DNA from: an uncultured Candidatus Melainabacteria bacterium
GTDB taxonomy: Bacteria; Cyanobacteriota; Vampirovibrionia; Gastranaerophilales; Gastranaerophilaceae
Assembly: GCA_934718085.1 (NCBI GenBank)
Contig: CAKUZL010000003.1
Location: 1 to 64,000 of the forward strand
Length of the DNA stretch: 64,000 bases
Direction of reading: 5' to 3'
The first letter of the stretch is position 1, and each line of letters starts with the position of its first letter. Made by a program: the position numbers and the translations under genes. Under the pieces are notes generated by a model, which made no database searches, was not told where the DNA came from, and saw nothing but the letters and a program-made list of their open reading frames with translations. This document shows, one piece after another, positions 24,999 through 33,219 of the stretch.

Positions 24999-26652
24999 TT
25001 TTTTGAAATATTTTTATACAAGCGATTTTGACGATAACGTTATTTTGAAAAACCGTAATCGTGACTTCACCGTTCGCGACGTAAAACCTTTAATATCGGC
25101 GAAAATCGGATTTTTAAAAACCTTAACCGAAAATAACGTCATTTTATTTGCCGACGACACGTTTGAATTCTTCCTGAATTTTTTCGCGTGTATTTTTGCG
25201 GGAAAAGAAATTTTTATTTTGAATAACGAAAAATCCGCGAGCAGTCGTGAAGGGTTTGTTTTTACGACTCAATGCGATACGAAAGATTTCGGCATCGTTG
25301 ACACGGTAAAGAACTGTTCGACGGGTCAATTTCGTTCCGGGGATACAAAATTTTTCGGTGCCGTCGACCCCGATAAAATTCTCGTAAATATTTTTACGTC
25401 CGGTTCTGCGGGCGAGAGTAAATGCGTGAAAAAATCCCTTCGTTGCCTGATTTGCGAGGCAACGGATTTGGCTGCCGAACTGGATTTGAAAAATTCAAAA
25501 ACGGTTATTTCTACAACAACCTGCAACTATTTGTTCGGATTGACGTTTTTCCTTATGCTCCCTTTGTATTCGGGAATTGTCGTAAATACCGACAGAATAT
25601 CTTATCCGGAAAACATATTCGGCGAAAACCTTTTGTTCATAACGACTCCGTCGTTTTTGGAAAAACTTGCGAAATACAATAAATCCGCTCCCGTTGTTTT
25701 CGAAAAAATTATCACGGCAGGCTCGAAACTTAAGGAGCCCGAATTCCTGTATGCGCTCAATTCGGCACTTTCCGTCACCGAAATTTACGGAAGCACGGAA
25801 TCGGGCGTTATCGCGCATCGAGAATCCCCCGAAGAAAAATTAAAACTTTTCGATAACGTCGAAATAATCGCAAACGACAAAGTTTTTGTGAAAACGAATT
25901 ATTCGCTCGAAAAATTTCACGAGTCCGGTGACGGAATATTTCTGTTCGATAATCGAAAAATCGCTGTAACCGGGCGAAAAGACAGAATTTTAAAAATTAA
26001 CGAAAAACGTGTCTCCGCTCAGGAACTCGAAAAATGTTTGGAAGAGTATCCTTTCGTAAAAGAGGCTTATTGTACTTCAATCGACGGTAAAATATCAGTT
26101 TTTGCCGCACTTTCGCCGTCAGGTTATCAATACGTTTTTGAAAACGGTATTCCTGCTTTAAAACGAATTTTGAAAAATTTCGTCGCGGAACATTTTGAAG
26201 TAACGCCGAAGATATTCAAATTTACGGATGAAATTCCGAAGAACGAACGGGGAAAGGTCGACAGCGACAAAGTTTTGCAAATTCTCAACATGAAAATGTC
26301 GTATCCTCTGATTTGTTCGCGAGCTGTTTCAAACGATTTTGCTGTTTTTAAAATTTACTTTTACCGCAATTGCAATTTTTTCAAAGGTCATTTCGACGAC
26401 TTTCCGATTTTGCCGGGAGTTGTACAGTTGTTGTTTGCGGCAATGATGATAAAAGATGTTTTCGGCTGTGATTGTACGGTCGGACAAATCAGAAAAGTCA
26501 AATTTAAACGAACGATAACTCCGAATTCTGCCGTCGAGCTTAAAATTCTTCGAAAAAATACAGGTTTTGAATTTAAGTATTATAATAATATAAATGAAGA
26601 ATGCTCGTCGGGAATTTTACCGTCGGAAAATGTTTTTGAGGGTGAAAAATGA
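24988..26652 (+). CDS. AMP-dependent acyl-ACP ligase fused to a hot-dog dehydratase (ApeH-ApeI-like)
   Basis: A 554-residue two-domain enzyme. Residues about 1-430 are an AMP-ligase: TSGSAGESKCVKKS is the phosphate loop, IYGSTESG the adenylate motif, TGRKDRILKINEKRVS the hinge, and KNERGKVD the C-terminal lysine segment. It should load an aryl acid onto an ACP. Residues about 440-554 form a hot-dog domain with FFKGHFDDFPILPGVVQ, i.e. the GHF/PxxPG dehydratase motif with the histidine that the protein at 21134 lacks. In characterised APE sets ligase and ApeI dehydratase act as separate functions; here they are one polypeptide, which ties starter loading to the dehydratase. Confidence 0.82.
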   Translation: MIVDFLKYFYTSDFDDNVILKNRNRDFTVRDVKPLISAKIGFLKTLTENNVILFADDTFEFFLNFFACIFAGKEIFILNNEKSASSREGFVFTTQCDTKDFGIVDTVKNCSTGQFRSGDTKFFGAVDPDKILVNIFTSGSAGESKCVKKSLRCLICEATDLAAELDLKNSKTVISTTTCNYLFGLTFFLMLPLYSGIVVNTDRISYPENIFGENLLFITTPSFLEKLAKYNKSAPVVFEKIITAGSKLKEPEFLYALNSALSVTEIYGSTESGVIAHRESPEEKLKLFDNVEIIANDKVFVKTNYSLEKFHESGDGIFLFDNRKIAVTGRKDRILKINEKRVSAQELEKCLEEYPFVKEAYCTSIDGKISVFAALSPSGYQYVFENGIPALKRILKNFVAEHFEVTPKIFKFTDEIPKNERGKVDSDKVLQILNMKMSYPLICSRAVSNDFAVFKIYFYRNCNFFKGHFDDFPILPGVVQLLFAAMMIKDVFGCDCTVGQIRKVKFKRTITPNSAVELKILRKNTGFEFKYYNNINEECSSGILPSENVFEGEK

Positions 26653-27065
26653 TAAAATCAAAAACGAAAATTACGATACCGTTCAACGATCTTGACCCCA
26701 TGAACATCGTTTGGCACGGAAATTACGCAAAATATCTCGAGCAGGCGCGGTGTGAGCTGTTTAAAAAGCTGGGGTACACTTATCTTGACATGTATAACGA
26801 CAACTATATGTACCCGATTGCGAAATTTGACATGAAGTTTATCAAGCCCGTAACTCTGGACGATGAAATTTCCGTCGAATGTACCCTTTTGGAAATCGAG
26901 CCTTCAATGATAATTGCTTACGAAATTTTTAACACGAAAACGGGCGAAAAGATTTTTAAGGCAAAAACAATGCAAATAGGTGTTTTGGTCGATACGAAAC
27001 AGTCGGTTTACGTTGCACCGAAAAAACTTGTCGAAATTTTTAAGGATTACGAAAATGAAAAATAA
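26649..27065 (+). CDS. 4HBT hot-dog thioesterase (ApeK/YbgC-like)
   Basis: A 138-residue thioesterase with the YbgC/4HBT active-site segment FNDLDPMNIVWHGNYAKYLEQAR (the Asp-x-x-x-x-x-x-His arrangement), followed by IKPVTLDDEISVE. It could release or proofread acyl-ACP in the polyene pathway. The ATG overlaps the ligase stop (ATGA) and the end overlaps the LolA-like gene. Confidence 0.85.
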   Translation: MIKSKTKITIPFNDLDPMNIVWHGNYAKYLEQARCELFKKLGYTYLDMYNDNYMYPIAKFDMKFIKPVTLDDEISVECTLLEIEPSMIIAYEIFNTKTGEKIFKAKTMQIGVLVDTKQSVYVAPKKLVEIFKDYENEK

Positions 27066-27567
27066 AATTCTTCTTTCGGGACTTATTTTCTTTCTTGGAG
27101 TTTCTCCTTCAAATGCCGATGTTTTTGACCATCCTCAAAAATTGGAAACGGTCGTGCAAAAACTTCCGCCCGTCGGTGAGGTCAAATGCAATTTCAAACA
27201 GGAAAAAACAATGCCCGGAAATGTTGTGCTGAAGTCTTCCGGCAAATTTTCGTTTAACAAAAACTCGGGTGCGGTGTTCAATACCTTTTACCCCGTAAAA
27301 TCGGTGAGTTCCTATTCTTCAAAGGATTATCGACAAATCAACGATATTGTCGACGCCGTGACAACGCGAAATTATTCGAAAATCGAAAATTATTTCGACT
27401 TTTATTTTATCGATTCAAACCCGTGGTCACTTGCGATGAAGCCGAAACCCGCTTCAAAAGCCGCAAAATACCTGAAAAGCATCGAACTTTCCGGTACAAA
27501 CCGTATTTCGAAAATGACGATAACCAACGTAAATTCGGTAAAAACGACAATTTGGTTCTACGATTGA
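27055..27567 (+). CDS. LolA-like outer-membrane carrier protein of the aryl-polyene-type locus
   Basis: A 170-residue secreted protein. The signal peptide MKNKILLSGLIFFLGVSPSNA is followed by a LolA-like beta-rich domain (VKCNFKQEKTMPGNVVLKSSGKFSF; C-terminal KMTITNVNSVKTTIWF). In APE loci this carrier is thought to move the lipid-linked polyene across the periplasm to the outer membrane. The start at 27055 is chosen because the hydrophobic signal begins there; a 25-residue longer frame lies inside the thioesterase gene. Confidence 0.8.
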   Translation: MKNKILLSGLIFFLGVSPSNADVFDHPQKLETVVQKLPPVGEVKCNFKQEKTMPGNVVLKSSGKFSFNKNSGAVFNTFYPVKSVSSYSSKDYRQINDIVDAVTTRNYSKIENYFDFYFIDSNPWSLAMKPKPASKAAKYLKSIELSGTNRISKMTITNVNSVKTTIWFYD

Positions 27568-27568
27568 T

Positions 27569-29653
27569 ATGAAAAAATTTTTAATTTTACTTTTCGTAAT
27601 ATTTACAATTCTTTTGAGCGTTTTTTCGCTGCAAAACCTAAAACCGGTAAATACGGATATTGTGACGGCGTTTTTGGACGAAAAGTATTCCGAAAAATTG
27701 GTGAAGCTTTCAAAACTTGCGTCGAATAAAATTAACGTTGTTTTTGAGACTTCTTCGTACGATGAAAATGAACGATTGAAATCGGATTTTCTTTTAAAAA
27801 TCGATAAGGCTGATTTTGTCCCCGAAATTGATGATTTCTCGGGTGTTTTGGAATTTTACGAACAACATCCCGGAAATTTTTTAACCGCTCACAAACGAAA
27901 TTTGATAAAAAAAGAAAATTTTGCCGAACTGGAAAAAGAAAGTTTGTCAGATCTGTATAATCCCGCGGGAATTATCGTCGAAACGCCCGATAAGGATCCG
28001 TATCTGTTTTTGACCGATTACGTAAAATCCTTTGCCGGGTTTGATTTTGCGCCTTCGAACGATGTCGTCGGTCATGACGGAAAATACTATTCTTATGTCC
28101 CTTTGTCGCTTGTCGGCAAAACGACTGCGGTCAAAGATTTGATAACCCTTCAAAATTCGTTCAATGAGGCTTCCGACGGGCATGTGTACCTTACGGGTGC
28201 GTTAATCCATTCATGGTTGACAAGCTCGAAATCGGTCGCGGAAATTAACGTTATATGCACGATTTCTTTCCTTGCCCTGTTTTTGTTGTGTAAATTTTTC
28301 TTTAAGTCCGCCAAAATATTTTTCCCTGTCGTTATAAGCATTTTGTTCGGAATTTTTTTCGGATACGTTGTGACTAATTTGCTTTTCGCGTCCGTAAACG
28401 TCCTGACATTCGTATTTTCGACGACTTTAATCGGCATAAGCCTGGATTATTCGCTGCATTATTATTTTACCGAACGCGACAAAACATTTTATAAAAGTCT
28501 TACTTGCTCAATGTTGACAACAGTTTTGGCGTTTTTTGTTCCCGCTTTTACGAACATCCCTTTGTTGCATCAAACTGCCGTGTTTACAGGGTTCGGGTTA
28601 ATCGGTGTGTATTTGTTTGTTGTTTTGATTTTGCCTCTTTTTAAATTCGAAATCCCTGCAAAATCACTTGTAAATATCCCGGATTTTTCGCGCTTTAAAA
28701 AACAAACTTTGATTTTTGTTACGGTAATGTTGTTTTTGGGACTTTTTCAAACTCGTTTTGTCGATGACGTAAAATCTTTTTATGTTCCCGGAAAAGACCT
28801 TATGAACTCCGAAAAGCTTTTCAACAACGTCTTCCCGCGAACCGATACCGCGTTTGTTCCTGTTGCGGGGAATAACATTGAAGAATTGCTTCAAAATGAA
28901 GAGCGTATTGCCGACGAGCTTGCCGCGAAAAATATTCCGTATCTTTGTTTGAGTAAAATCGTTCCGTCCGAAAAACGTCGAGCGGAAAATCAAAAGTTGA
29001 TAAAAAGTTTGTACCGGAAAAATTTAAGTTCTTACGCGACTTTTTTGGATTTCAAAACGATAGAAACCCTCAAAGTATCACTTGATTTCGATAAAATCGA
29101 ACCTTTTGATTATGAAAAGTATCCCGTTTTGAAAAAATTTTCGGTTGACGAAAAAACTTCTTTTATCGTCGTTCCGAAAGACGCCGATGTTGCAGGTAAA
29201 ATAACAGTTTCGAGCGATATTTCCAAGGTCGTCGAAAAATGCAGAATTCGTTGTCTTAAAATTTTACCGTTCGCGTTTTTGACCGTATTCGGCTTTTTGG
29301 TTTGCGTTTTCGGGGTAAGGAAAGCTTTAAAAATTTTGTTGTCACCGCTTTTGGGTGCGGGGCTCGCCGTGAGCATACTCTCGTTGTTCGGATGTACCCT
29401 CAATGTTTTTAACGTTTTGGCGCTGTTTTTGATTTTGGGATTCAGCCTTGATTATTCGATATTCAGACTCGCCGACGGTACAAATTCGGAAACTGCGGTT
29501 TTTGTTTCGTGCCTGTCTACGGTCTTTTCGTTCTTTTTGTTGTCTCTGACGAGCTTTGCGTTGGTTTCGTCTATGGGTAAAATTTTGTATATCGGAATTG
29601 CGACGGCATATTTACTGAGTATCGTTTTATTGCCGAACGCCCGTCGTTCGTGA
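27569..29653 (+). CDS. MMPL/RND-type exporter of the aryl-polyene-type locus
   Basis: A 694-residue RND-superfamily exporter (COG4258-like). A first helix (residues 4-22) is followed by a roughly 200-residue periplasmic domain, a helix bundle with SLDYSLHYYFTERDK, a second periplasmic domain (about 395-545), and a second bundle with SLDYSIFRLADG. The duplicated LDYS motifs mark the RND repeat. It should flip or extract the polyene lipid from the inner membrane. It starts one base after the LolA-like stop. Confidence 0.82.
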   Translation: MKKFLILLFVIFTILLSVFSLQNLKPVNTDIVTAFLDEKYSEKLVKLSKLASNKINVVFETSSYDENERLKSDFLLKIDKADFVPEIDDFSGVLEFYEQHPGNFLTAHKRNLIKKENFAELEKESLSDLYNPAGIIVETPDKDPYLFLTDYVKSFAGFDFAPSNDVVGHDGKYYSYVPLSLVGKTTAVKDLITLQNSFNEASDGHVYLTGALIHSWLTSSKSVAEINVICTISFLALFLLCKFFFKSAKIFFPVVISILFGIFFGYVVTNLLFASVNVLTFVFSTTLIGISLDYSLHYYFTERDKTFYKSLTCSMLTTVLAFFVPAFTNIPLLHQTAVFTGFGLIGVYLFVVLILPLFKFEIPAKSLVNIPDFSRFKKQTLIFVTVMLFLGLFQTRFVDDVKSFYVPGKDLMNSEKLFNNVFPRTDTAFVPVAGNNIEELLQNEERIADELAAKNIPYLCLSKIVPSEKRRAENQKLIKSLYRKNLSSYATFLDFKTIETLKVSLDFDKIEPFDYEKYPVLKKFSVDEKTSFIVVPKDADVAGKITVSSDISKVVEKCRIRCLKILPFAFLTVFGFLVCVFGVRKALKILLSPLLGAGLAVSILSLFGCTLNVFNVLALFLILGFSLDYSIFRLADGTNSETAVFVSCLSTVFSFFLLSLTSFALVSSMGKILYIGIATAYLLSIVLLPNARRS

Positions 29654-29676
29654 TATTATGTCCGAGGCAGGGTTTT

Positions 29677-30582
29677 ATGGCGGAAGAATGGTTTAAACAG
29701 AAAGAGCGGGCGGCAGGCGTAAAAAGATTGCTTTTGTCGTGGTTTATTTATAAGCATTTCGGAGTTTTCCCGTTAAGAATGATTGCTTTTTTCGCGGTTT
29801 TGATTTCTTTTCCGAGTCTGAAAACGCAAAATCGGGAGCTGAATACTTATTTTAAGTTGCTTTTCGAATATACGGGCGACAAAAAATACAAACCTTCTTT
29901 TTCTAATGTGTTTAAACTTTTGTTTAATTACGCAAATTCTCTCGTCGATAAAATTCGATGTTTTTCGGGTGAAAATTTAAAAATCGTTTTTGAAAACCCT
30001 TCCGATGAGCAGCTTTTAGACGATTTAATTTTCAAAAAAAAAGGAGCGTTTTTTATAACAAGCCACATCGGAAATATCGAAATAATGATGTCAGAACTTT
30101 CGAGCTCGTCGCCAAAAGTCAATATTTTTATGCAACAACGGCAATGCGAGACGTTTAACGCCTTTTTGAAACGGATTTCCGTCAAATCTTTCGCCGATAT
30201 CATTCCCGTTGAGCAAATCGACGTCGGAACTTCGATAGAAACCGAAGAACGGCTGCAAAACGGTGAATTCGTTTTTATGGCGGGAGACAGAGTTTCTGCC
30301 GCAAATACGGAAGCCTGTTATTATGAAAAAGTTCTGAACGCGGATGTCAAATTTCCGACAGGCGTAATAAGATTTGCGCAAATGATGAACTCCGAGATAT
30401 TTTTTATTACTTGCGCTCTTGAAGACGGAGTTTATAAAATCGGCTTAAAACGTTTCGAACGTTCTTTTTCCGCGCGAGAAAGCGTAAAAAAACTGCAGAC
30501 CGAATACGTTTCGTTTTATCGATCTGCAATTTTGAAATATCCTTTTCAATTTTATCAGTTTTTTCGGTTTTTTGATGCCTGA
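29677..30582 (+). CDS. LpxL/HtrB-like acyltransferase of the aryl-polyene-type locus
   Basis: A 301-residue LPLAT-superfamily protein. MAEEWFKQKERAAGVKRLLLS is the usual opening for this APE-associated subfamily and decides the start at 29677; GTG at 29650, overlapping the exporter stop, is an alternative. The catalytic HX4(D/E) region is FITSHIGNIEIM, and the second block is FVFMAGDRVSA. It likely transfers an acyl chain onto the lipid anchor. It is the last gene of the rightward arm and ends two bases from a convergent gene. Confidence 0.78.
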   Translation: MAEEWFKQKERAAGVKRLLLSWFIYKHFGVFPLRMIAFFAVLISFPSLKTQNRELNTYFKLLFEYTGDKKYKPSFSNVFKLLFNYANSLVDKIRCFSGENLKIVFENPSDEQLLDDLIFKKKGAFFITSHIGNIEIMMSELSSSSPKVNIFMQQRQCETFNAFLKRISVKSFADIIPVEQIDVGTSIETEERLQNGEFVFMAGDRVSAANTEACYYEKVLNADVKFPTGVIRFAQMMNSEIFFITCALEDGVYKIGLKRFERSFSARESVKKLQTEYVSFYRSAILKYPFQFYQFFRFFDA

Positions 30583-30584
30583 AA

Positions 30585-30995
30585 TCAGCTTTTTTTATTC
30601 TTTTTTTGCGGCGTCAGCTTACAGGCTTTCAATAAGTTCTCGTAATAAGCCTTTTTTTCTTGCGGATTTTGAATTTTCTCCGCTTCTTTCAAACCTTTTT
30701 CAAATTTAATTTTTTTCGTGTAATAGCTTTGGTTCTTCATTTTTGTTGAAGCGTGGCAAATCATCGGAATTCCGACGGGTGCCGTTATGAGCAAATCCGT
30801 CAAAAATATTCCGACTGACAATTCCGCGATATTTTTGCCTTTGTTCGGGAATGAACGCGGATTTTGGTATTTTTTCGGAACGTAATCTTCCCAAATCGGC
30901 GCCGAAACATTGTTTGCGGTGGTCGTCACGGCAAAAACAGGGGCGTTTGCGTATAAAAACGCGAAAACAAAAAATATCGATAAAAGCTTTTTCAT
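30585..30995 (-). CDS. Small secreted/membrane protein of unknown function
   Basis: A 136-residue protein with a signal peptide (MKKLLSIFFVFAFLYANAPVFA), a central hydrophobic helix (about 58-80, AELSVGIFLTDLLITAPVGIPMIC) and a Lys-rich C-terminus. No family is recognised. AAAGGAGGAGG precedes ATG by five bases, an unusually strong Shine-Dalgarno, and sits at the foot of an inverted repeat. Confidence 0.7.
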   Translation of the reverse strand: MKKLLSIFFVFAFLYANAPVFAVTTTANNVSAPIWEDYVPKKYQNPRSFPNKGKNIAELSVGIFLTDLLITAPVGIPMICHASTKMKNQSYYTKKIKFEKGLKEAEKIQNPQEKKAYYENLLKACKLTPQKKNKKS

Positions 30996-31007
30996 AAAAT
31001 CCTCCTC

Positions 31008-31046
31008 CTTTGATTATATAACGAATTGTAAATTTTATAATCAAAG
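31008..31046 (-). promoter_or_regulatory. Inverted repeat next to the Shine-Dalgarno of the gene at 30585
   Basis: Perfect 11-bp arms CTTTGATTATA (31008-31018) and TATAATCAAAG (31036-31046) flank 17 bases. On the minus strand the 3' arm runs directly into AAAGGAGGAGG, so a hairpin would partly hide the ribosome site. The arms also contain TATAAT boxes facing outward. It may be a promoter, an operator or a translational hairpin. Confidence 0.4.
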
Positions 31047-31601
31047 ATTTTCTTCAATGCACAAGTATCGTCCGCCTTCGGGTTCGAGGTACGAAAACGA
31101 GTCTTTTCCGAGGTTTGCGGTTGTGCCGTCTTCGGTTCGAATTTTGTAAAGAATTTTGTTGTCGTCGTTAAGTCCGATTTTTTGAAGGATTTTTCCGTTT
31201 CTGCGAGCGTCTCCGAGTTGCGCGAAATGAACGTTGTCAACCTTGCCGTCGGTTGCGTCGACAAGCGGTTTTACGTTTGTTCCGTACAAAATTTCGACAA
31301 ATTTTACCATGTCCTCCCTCGAAGCGATTTTTCCCGTGCATTCGGATTTGTTTTCGACAAGCGAACCCGAACAATTTTTGCAAAGACAAAAACCGTCTTT
31401 CGGTGAGCATAAGTTCAATTTCACCGGTGCGTGCGTGTTTTCGGGTTTTTCTCCTCTTAATTTGCTCAAAATCGAGAGCGTGCCCGCATTTTCGGGGCTT
31501 AAAAGGTCTGTAAGGCTCGTGTCGTTTGATTTTAAATAAATTTGTGCCGCGCAAAGTATTATGATTATCGTTGACGCCAAAATTACAGGTCCTTTTTTCA
31601 T
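31041..31601 (-). CDS. Signal-anchored protein with a Cys cluster, unknown function
   Basis: A 186-residue protein with an N-terminal hydrophobic segment (MKKGPVILASTIIIILCAAQIYL) and four clustered cysteines in LCSPKDGFCLCKNCSG plus one more in SECTG. The rest is soluble and presumably extracytoplasmic. The start at 31601 follows GAGGGAAA; the 20-residue longer frame has no Shine-Dalgarno. No family recognised. It is divergent from the acyl-ACP thioesterase gene. Confidence 0.65.
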   Translation of the reverse strand: MKKGPVILASTIIIILCAAQIYLKSNDTSLTDLLSPENAGTLSILSKLRGEKPENTHAPVKLNLCSPKDGFCLCKNCSGSLVENKSECTGKIASREDMVKFVEILYGTNVKPLVDATDGKVDNVHFAQLGDARRNGKILQKIGLNDDNKILYKIRTEDGTTANLGKDSFSYLEPEGGRYLCIEENL

Positions 31602-31676
31602 TTTTCCCTCTTCTTTACCGAATGCGGTGTTTATTGTAATATATTTTAAAAAATAAATCAATAAAGGCGCAAAAAA

Positions 31677-32408
31677 ATGGATGATTCAAGAAAATTACAA
31701 CAAATTTACGAAATAAAAAGTTACGAGTGCGACAGAAACAAAAAGTTGCGTATACGCTCTTTATTCAATATTTTTCAGGATATGGCGGATACGCATGCCA
31801 ATATTTTAAAGGTCGGTTATTACGATTTGCTGTCTAAAAATCTCGGATGGGTCGGTGCAAATTATGAAGCAAAAATTTTTAGAATGCCGGAATGGCGCGA
31901 AAAACTTACCGTTTACACTTGGCCGTCCGTTACAAAAATTTGCAGTGCTCTTCGCGAATTTGATATATACGACGAGAAAAATAATCTCATCGTGTGTGCT
32001 TCCAGCCAATGGGCGCTTATCGATTTGATAAAAGGCAGACCCGTCAAAACCTCGGAACTCGGTGCTTTTGAGACTTTGTCCGAACGTGCGCTCGACACCG
32101 ATTTCAAAAAAATTCATTTGCCCGAATCTTTTGATTACGAAAATATTTTTCCGGTTCGCCTCGACGATACAGACATGAATATTCACGTAAATAACGGAGT
32201 TTATCCGAGTTGGGCGTACGAATGTTCACCCTCGAACCTCCGTGACAAAAAAAATATTATCGGCATTTCCGTTGCATACAAAAAACCTCTGAAATTTCCG
32301 GGCTCGGTTAAAATTGCTTCATCCTCGGACAATAACTCGGTTTTGCACGTCGAAACTTCTCTTGACGGTAAAGATTGTTACGCCGTTGTAAAAATTGAGT
32401 ATAAATAA
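31677..32408 (+). CDS. Acyl-ACP thioesterase (FatA/FatB family)
   Basis: A 243-residue double hot-dog thioesterase (PF01643 type): IRSLFNIFQDMADTHANI, LGWVGANYEAKIFRMPEWREKLTVYTWP, SSQWALIDLIKGRPVK, and in the second half DMNIHVNNGVYPSWAYE, which carries the Asn/His catalytic pair. It frees fatty acids from ACP. It lies 1.1 kb from the aryl-polyene-type locus and may serve it or general lipid metabolism. A weak Shine-Dalgarno precedes ATG. Confidence 0.85.
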   Translation: MDDSRKLQQIYEIKSYECDRNKKLRIRSLFNIFQDMADTHANILKVGYYDLLSKNLGWVGANYEAKIFRMPEWREKLTVYTWPSVTKICSALREFDIYDEKNNLIVCASSQWALIDLIKGRPVKTSELGAFETLSERALDTDFKKIHLPESFDYENIFPVRLDDTDMNIHVNNGVYPSWAYECSPSNLRDKKNIIGISVAYKKPLKFPGSVKIASSSDNNSVLHVETSLDGKDCYAVVKIEYK

Positions 32409-32527
32409 TTATTGATTTTCTTAATTTTGTGATATCATTGTGTTGTACCGATTCGGCATGTACCCGGGCAGGGGTAGCAGTTTGCTTCCGTATATGCACG
32501 ATTTGACGGCTCGGTAAGTTGATAAAA

Positions 32528-32810
32528 TCGGAATGTAGCGCACGAGGTGAGCGAAAGCGAAACCGTTTTCAATTAAACCAAACTGCGCACGAAAATGACA
32601 AGTAAATAATCAAAAATCGGAATGTAGCGCAGTTTGGTAGCGCACCGTGTTCGGGTCGCGGGGGTCGCAGGTTCAAATCCTGTCATTCCGATTTTTTGTT
32701 GCATAAAATAGTTTTCAATTAAACCGAATGCGCGCGAGATGACAAGTAAATAATCAAAATCGGAATGTAGCGCATGAGGCGAGCGAGAGTGAGCCGTTAT
32801 AAATTAAAAC
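32528..32810 (+). repeat. Partial tandem copies of the tRNA-Pro 5' region
   Basis: TCGGAATGTAGCGCA (the tRNA-Pro 5' end plus one base) occurs at 32528, 32617 and 32760; only the second leads into a complete tRNA. The first and third run into a shared GAGGYGAGCGARAGYGARCCG segment. A shared segment containing TTTTCAATTAAACC and GACAAGTAAATAATCAAAA precedes copies two and three. The pattern looks like repeated duplication of a unit of about 90-140 bp that includes the tRNA upstream region. Confidence 0.65.
32618..32691 (+). tRNA. tRNA-Pro (CGG)
   Basis: A complete cloverleaf: acceptor CGGAATG/CATTCCG (7 bp), D arm GCGC/GCGC, anticodon arm CCGTG/CGCGG with loop TTCGGGT giving anticodon CGG, and T arm GCAGG TTCAAAT CCTGT. 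The discriminator is A. No CCA is encoded. Confidence 0.9.
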
Positions 32811-32843
32811 AAGCCGTGAAAGGGAGCGGGCAGACTTGCTAAT

Positions 32844-32906
32844 CGGCTTTGTAGCGCACCGTGTTCGGGTCGCGGGGGTCGCAGGTTCAAAGTCCCGGCA
32901 TTCCGA
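32844..32906 (+). pseudogene. Degenerate tRNA-Pro copy
   Basis: It shares GTAGCGCACCGTGTTCGGGT and the following variable and T-arm sequence with the intact tRNA-Pro. It has lost most of the D arm, the T stem reads GCAGG/GTCCC without good pairing, and the 5' acceptor CGGCTTT no longer pairs with GCATTCCG. It is a decayed duplicate. Confidence 0.75.
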
Positions 32907-33219
32907 TTTTTTTGTGTAAACCGTGTTTGTGGCGGTAAAGTTTATGTTATGCAGTTTGTGGTAACGAGGCTGCAAATTGTTACAATTTTTTACAAACTTT
33001 TAAAAAATCGGTATCGGGAAATTTGTTTGTTGTACAATTTTTTTGAAGAAATCTCGATGGCATGGGTATGAATTGAAGTCGAAACGAAATGTTTTTGAGT
33101 CGCGGGCGGTGTTTTTGCTCGTAGCGGGTGCCCGAAAGTCGCCATTTTGGGTAACTCCCGACAGTCGGTTCGGCAAATGAATTTTTAACCCCGGATATGT
33201 GAACAAGAAAAGGAGCGAT
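32907..33219. other. Spacer before the 39-residue repeat gene
   Basis: About 310 bases, AT-rich, with scattered TTGTTACAA and TTGTACAA motifs. Minus-strand frames that cross it have no Shine-Dalgarno and overlap the downstream gene out of frame. The only clear site is AAAAGGAG at 33208-33215 for that gene. Confidence 0.4.
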
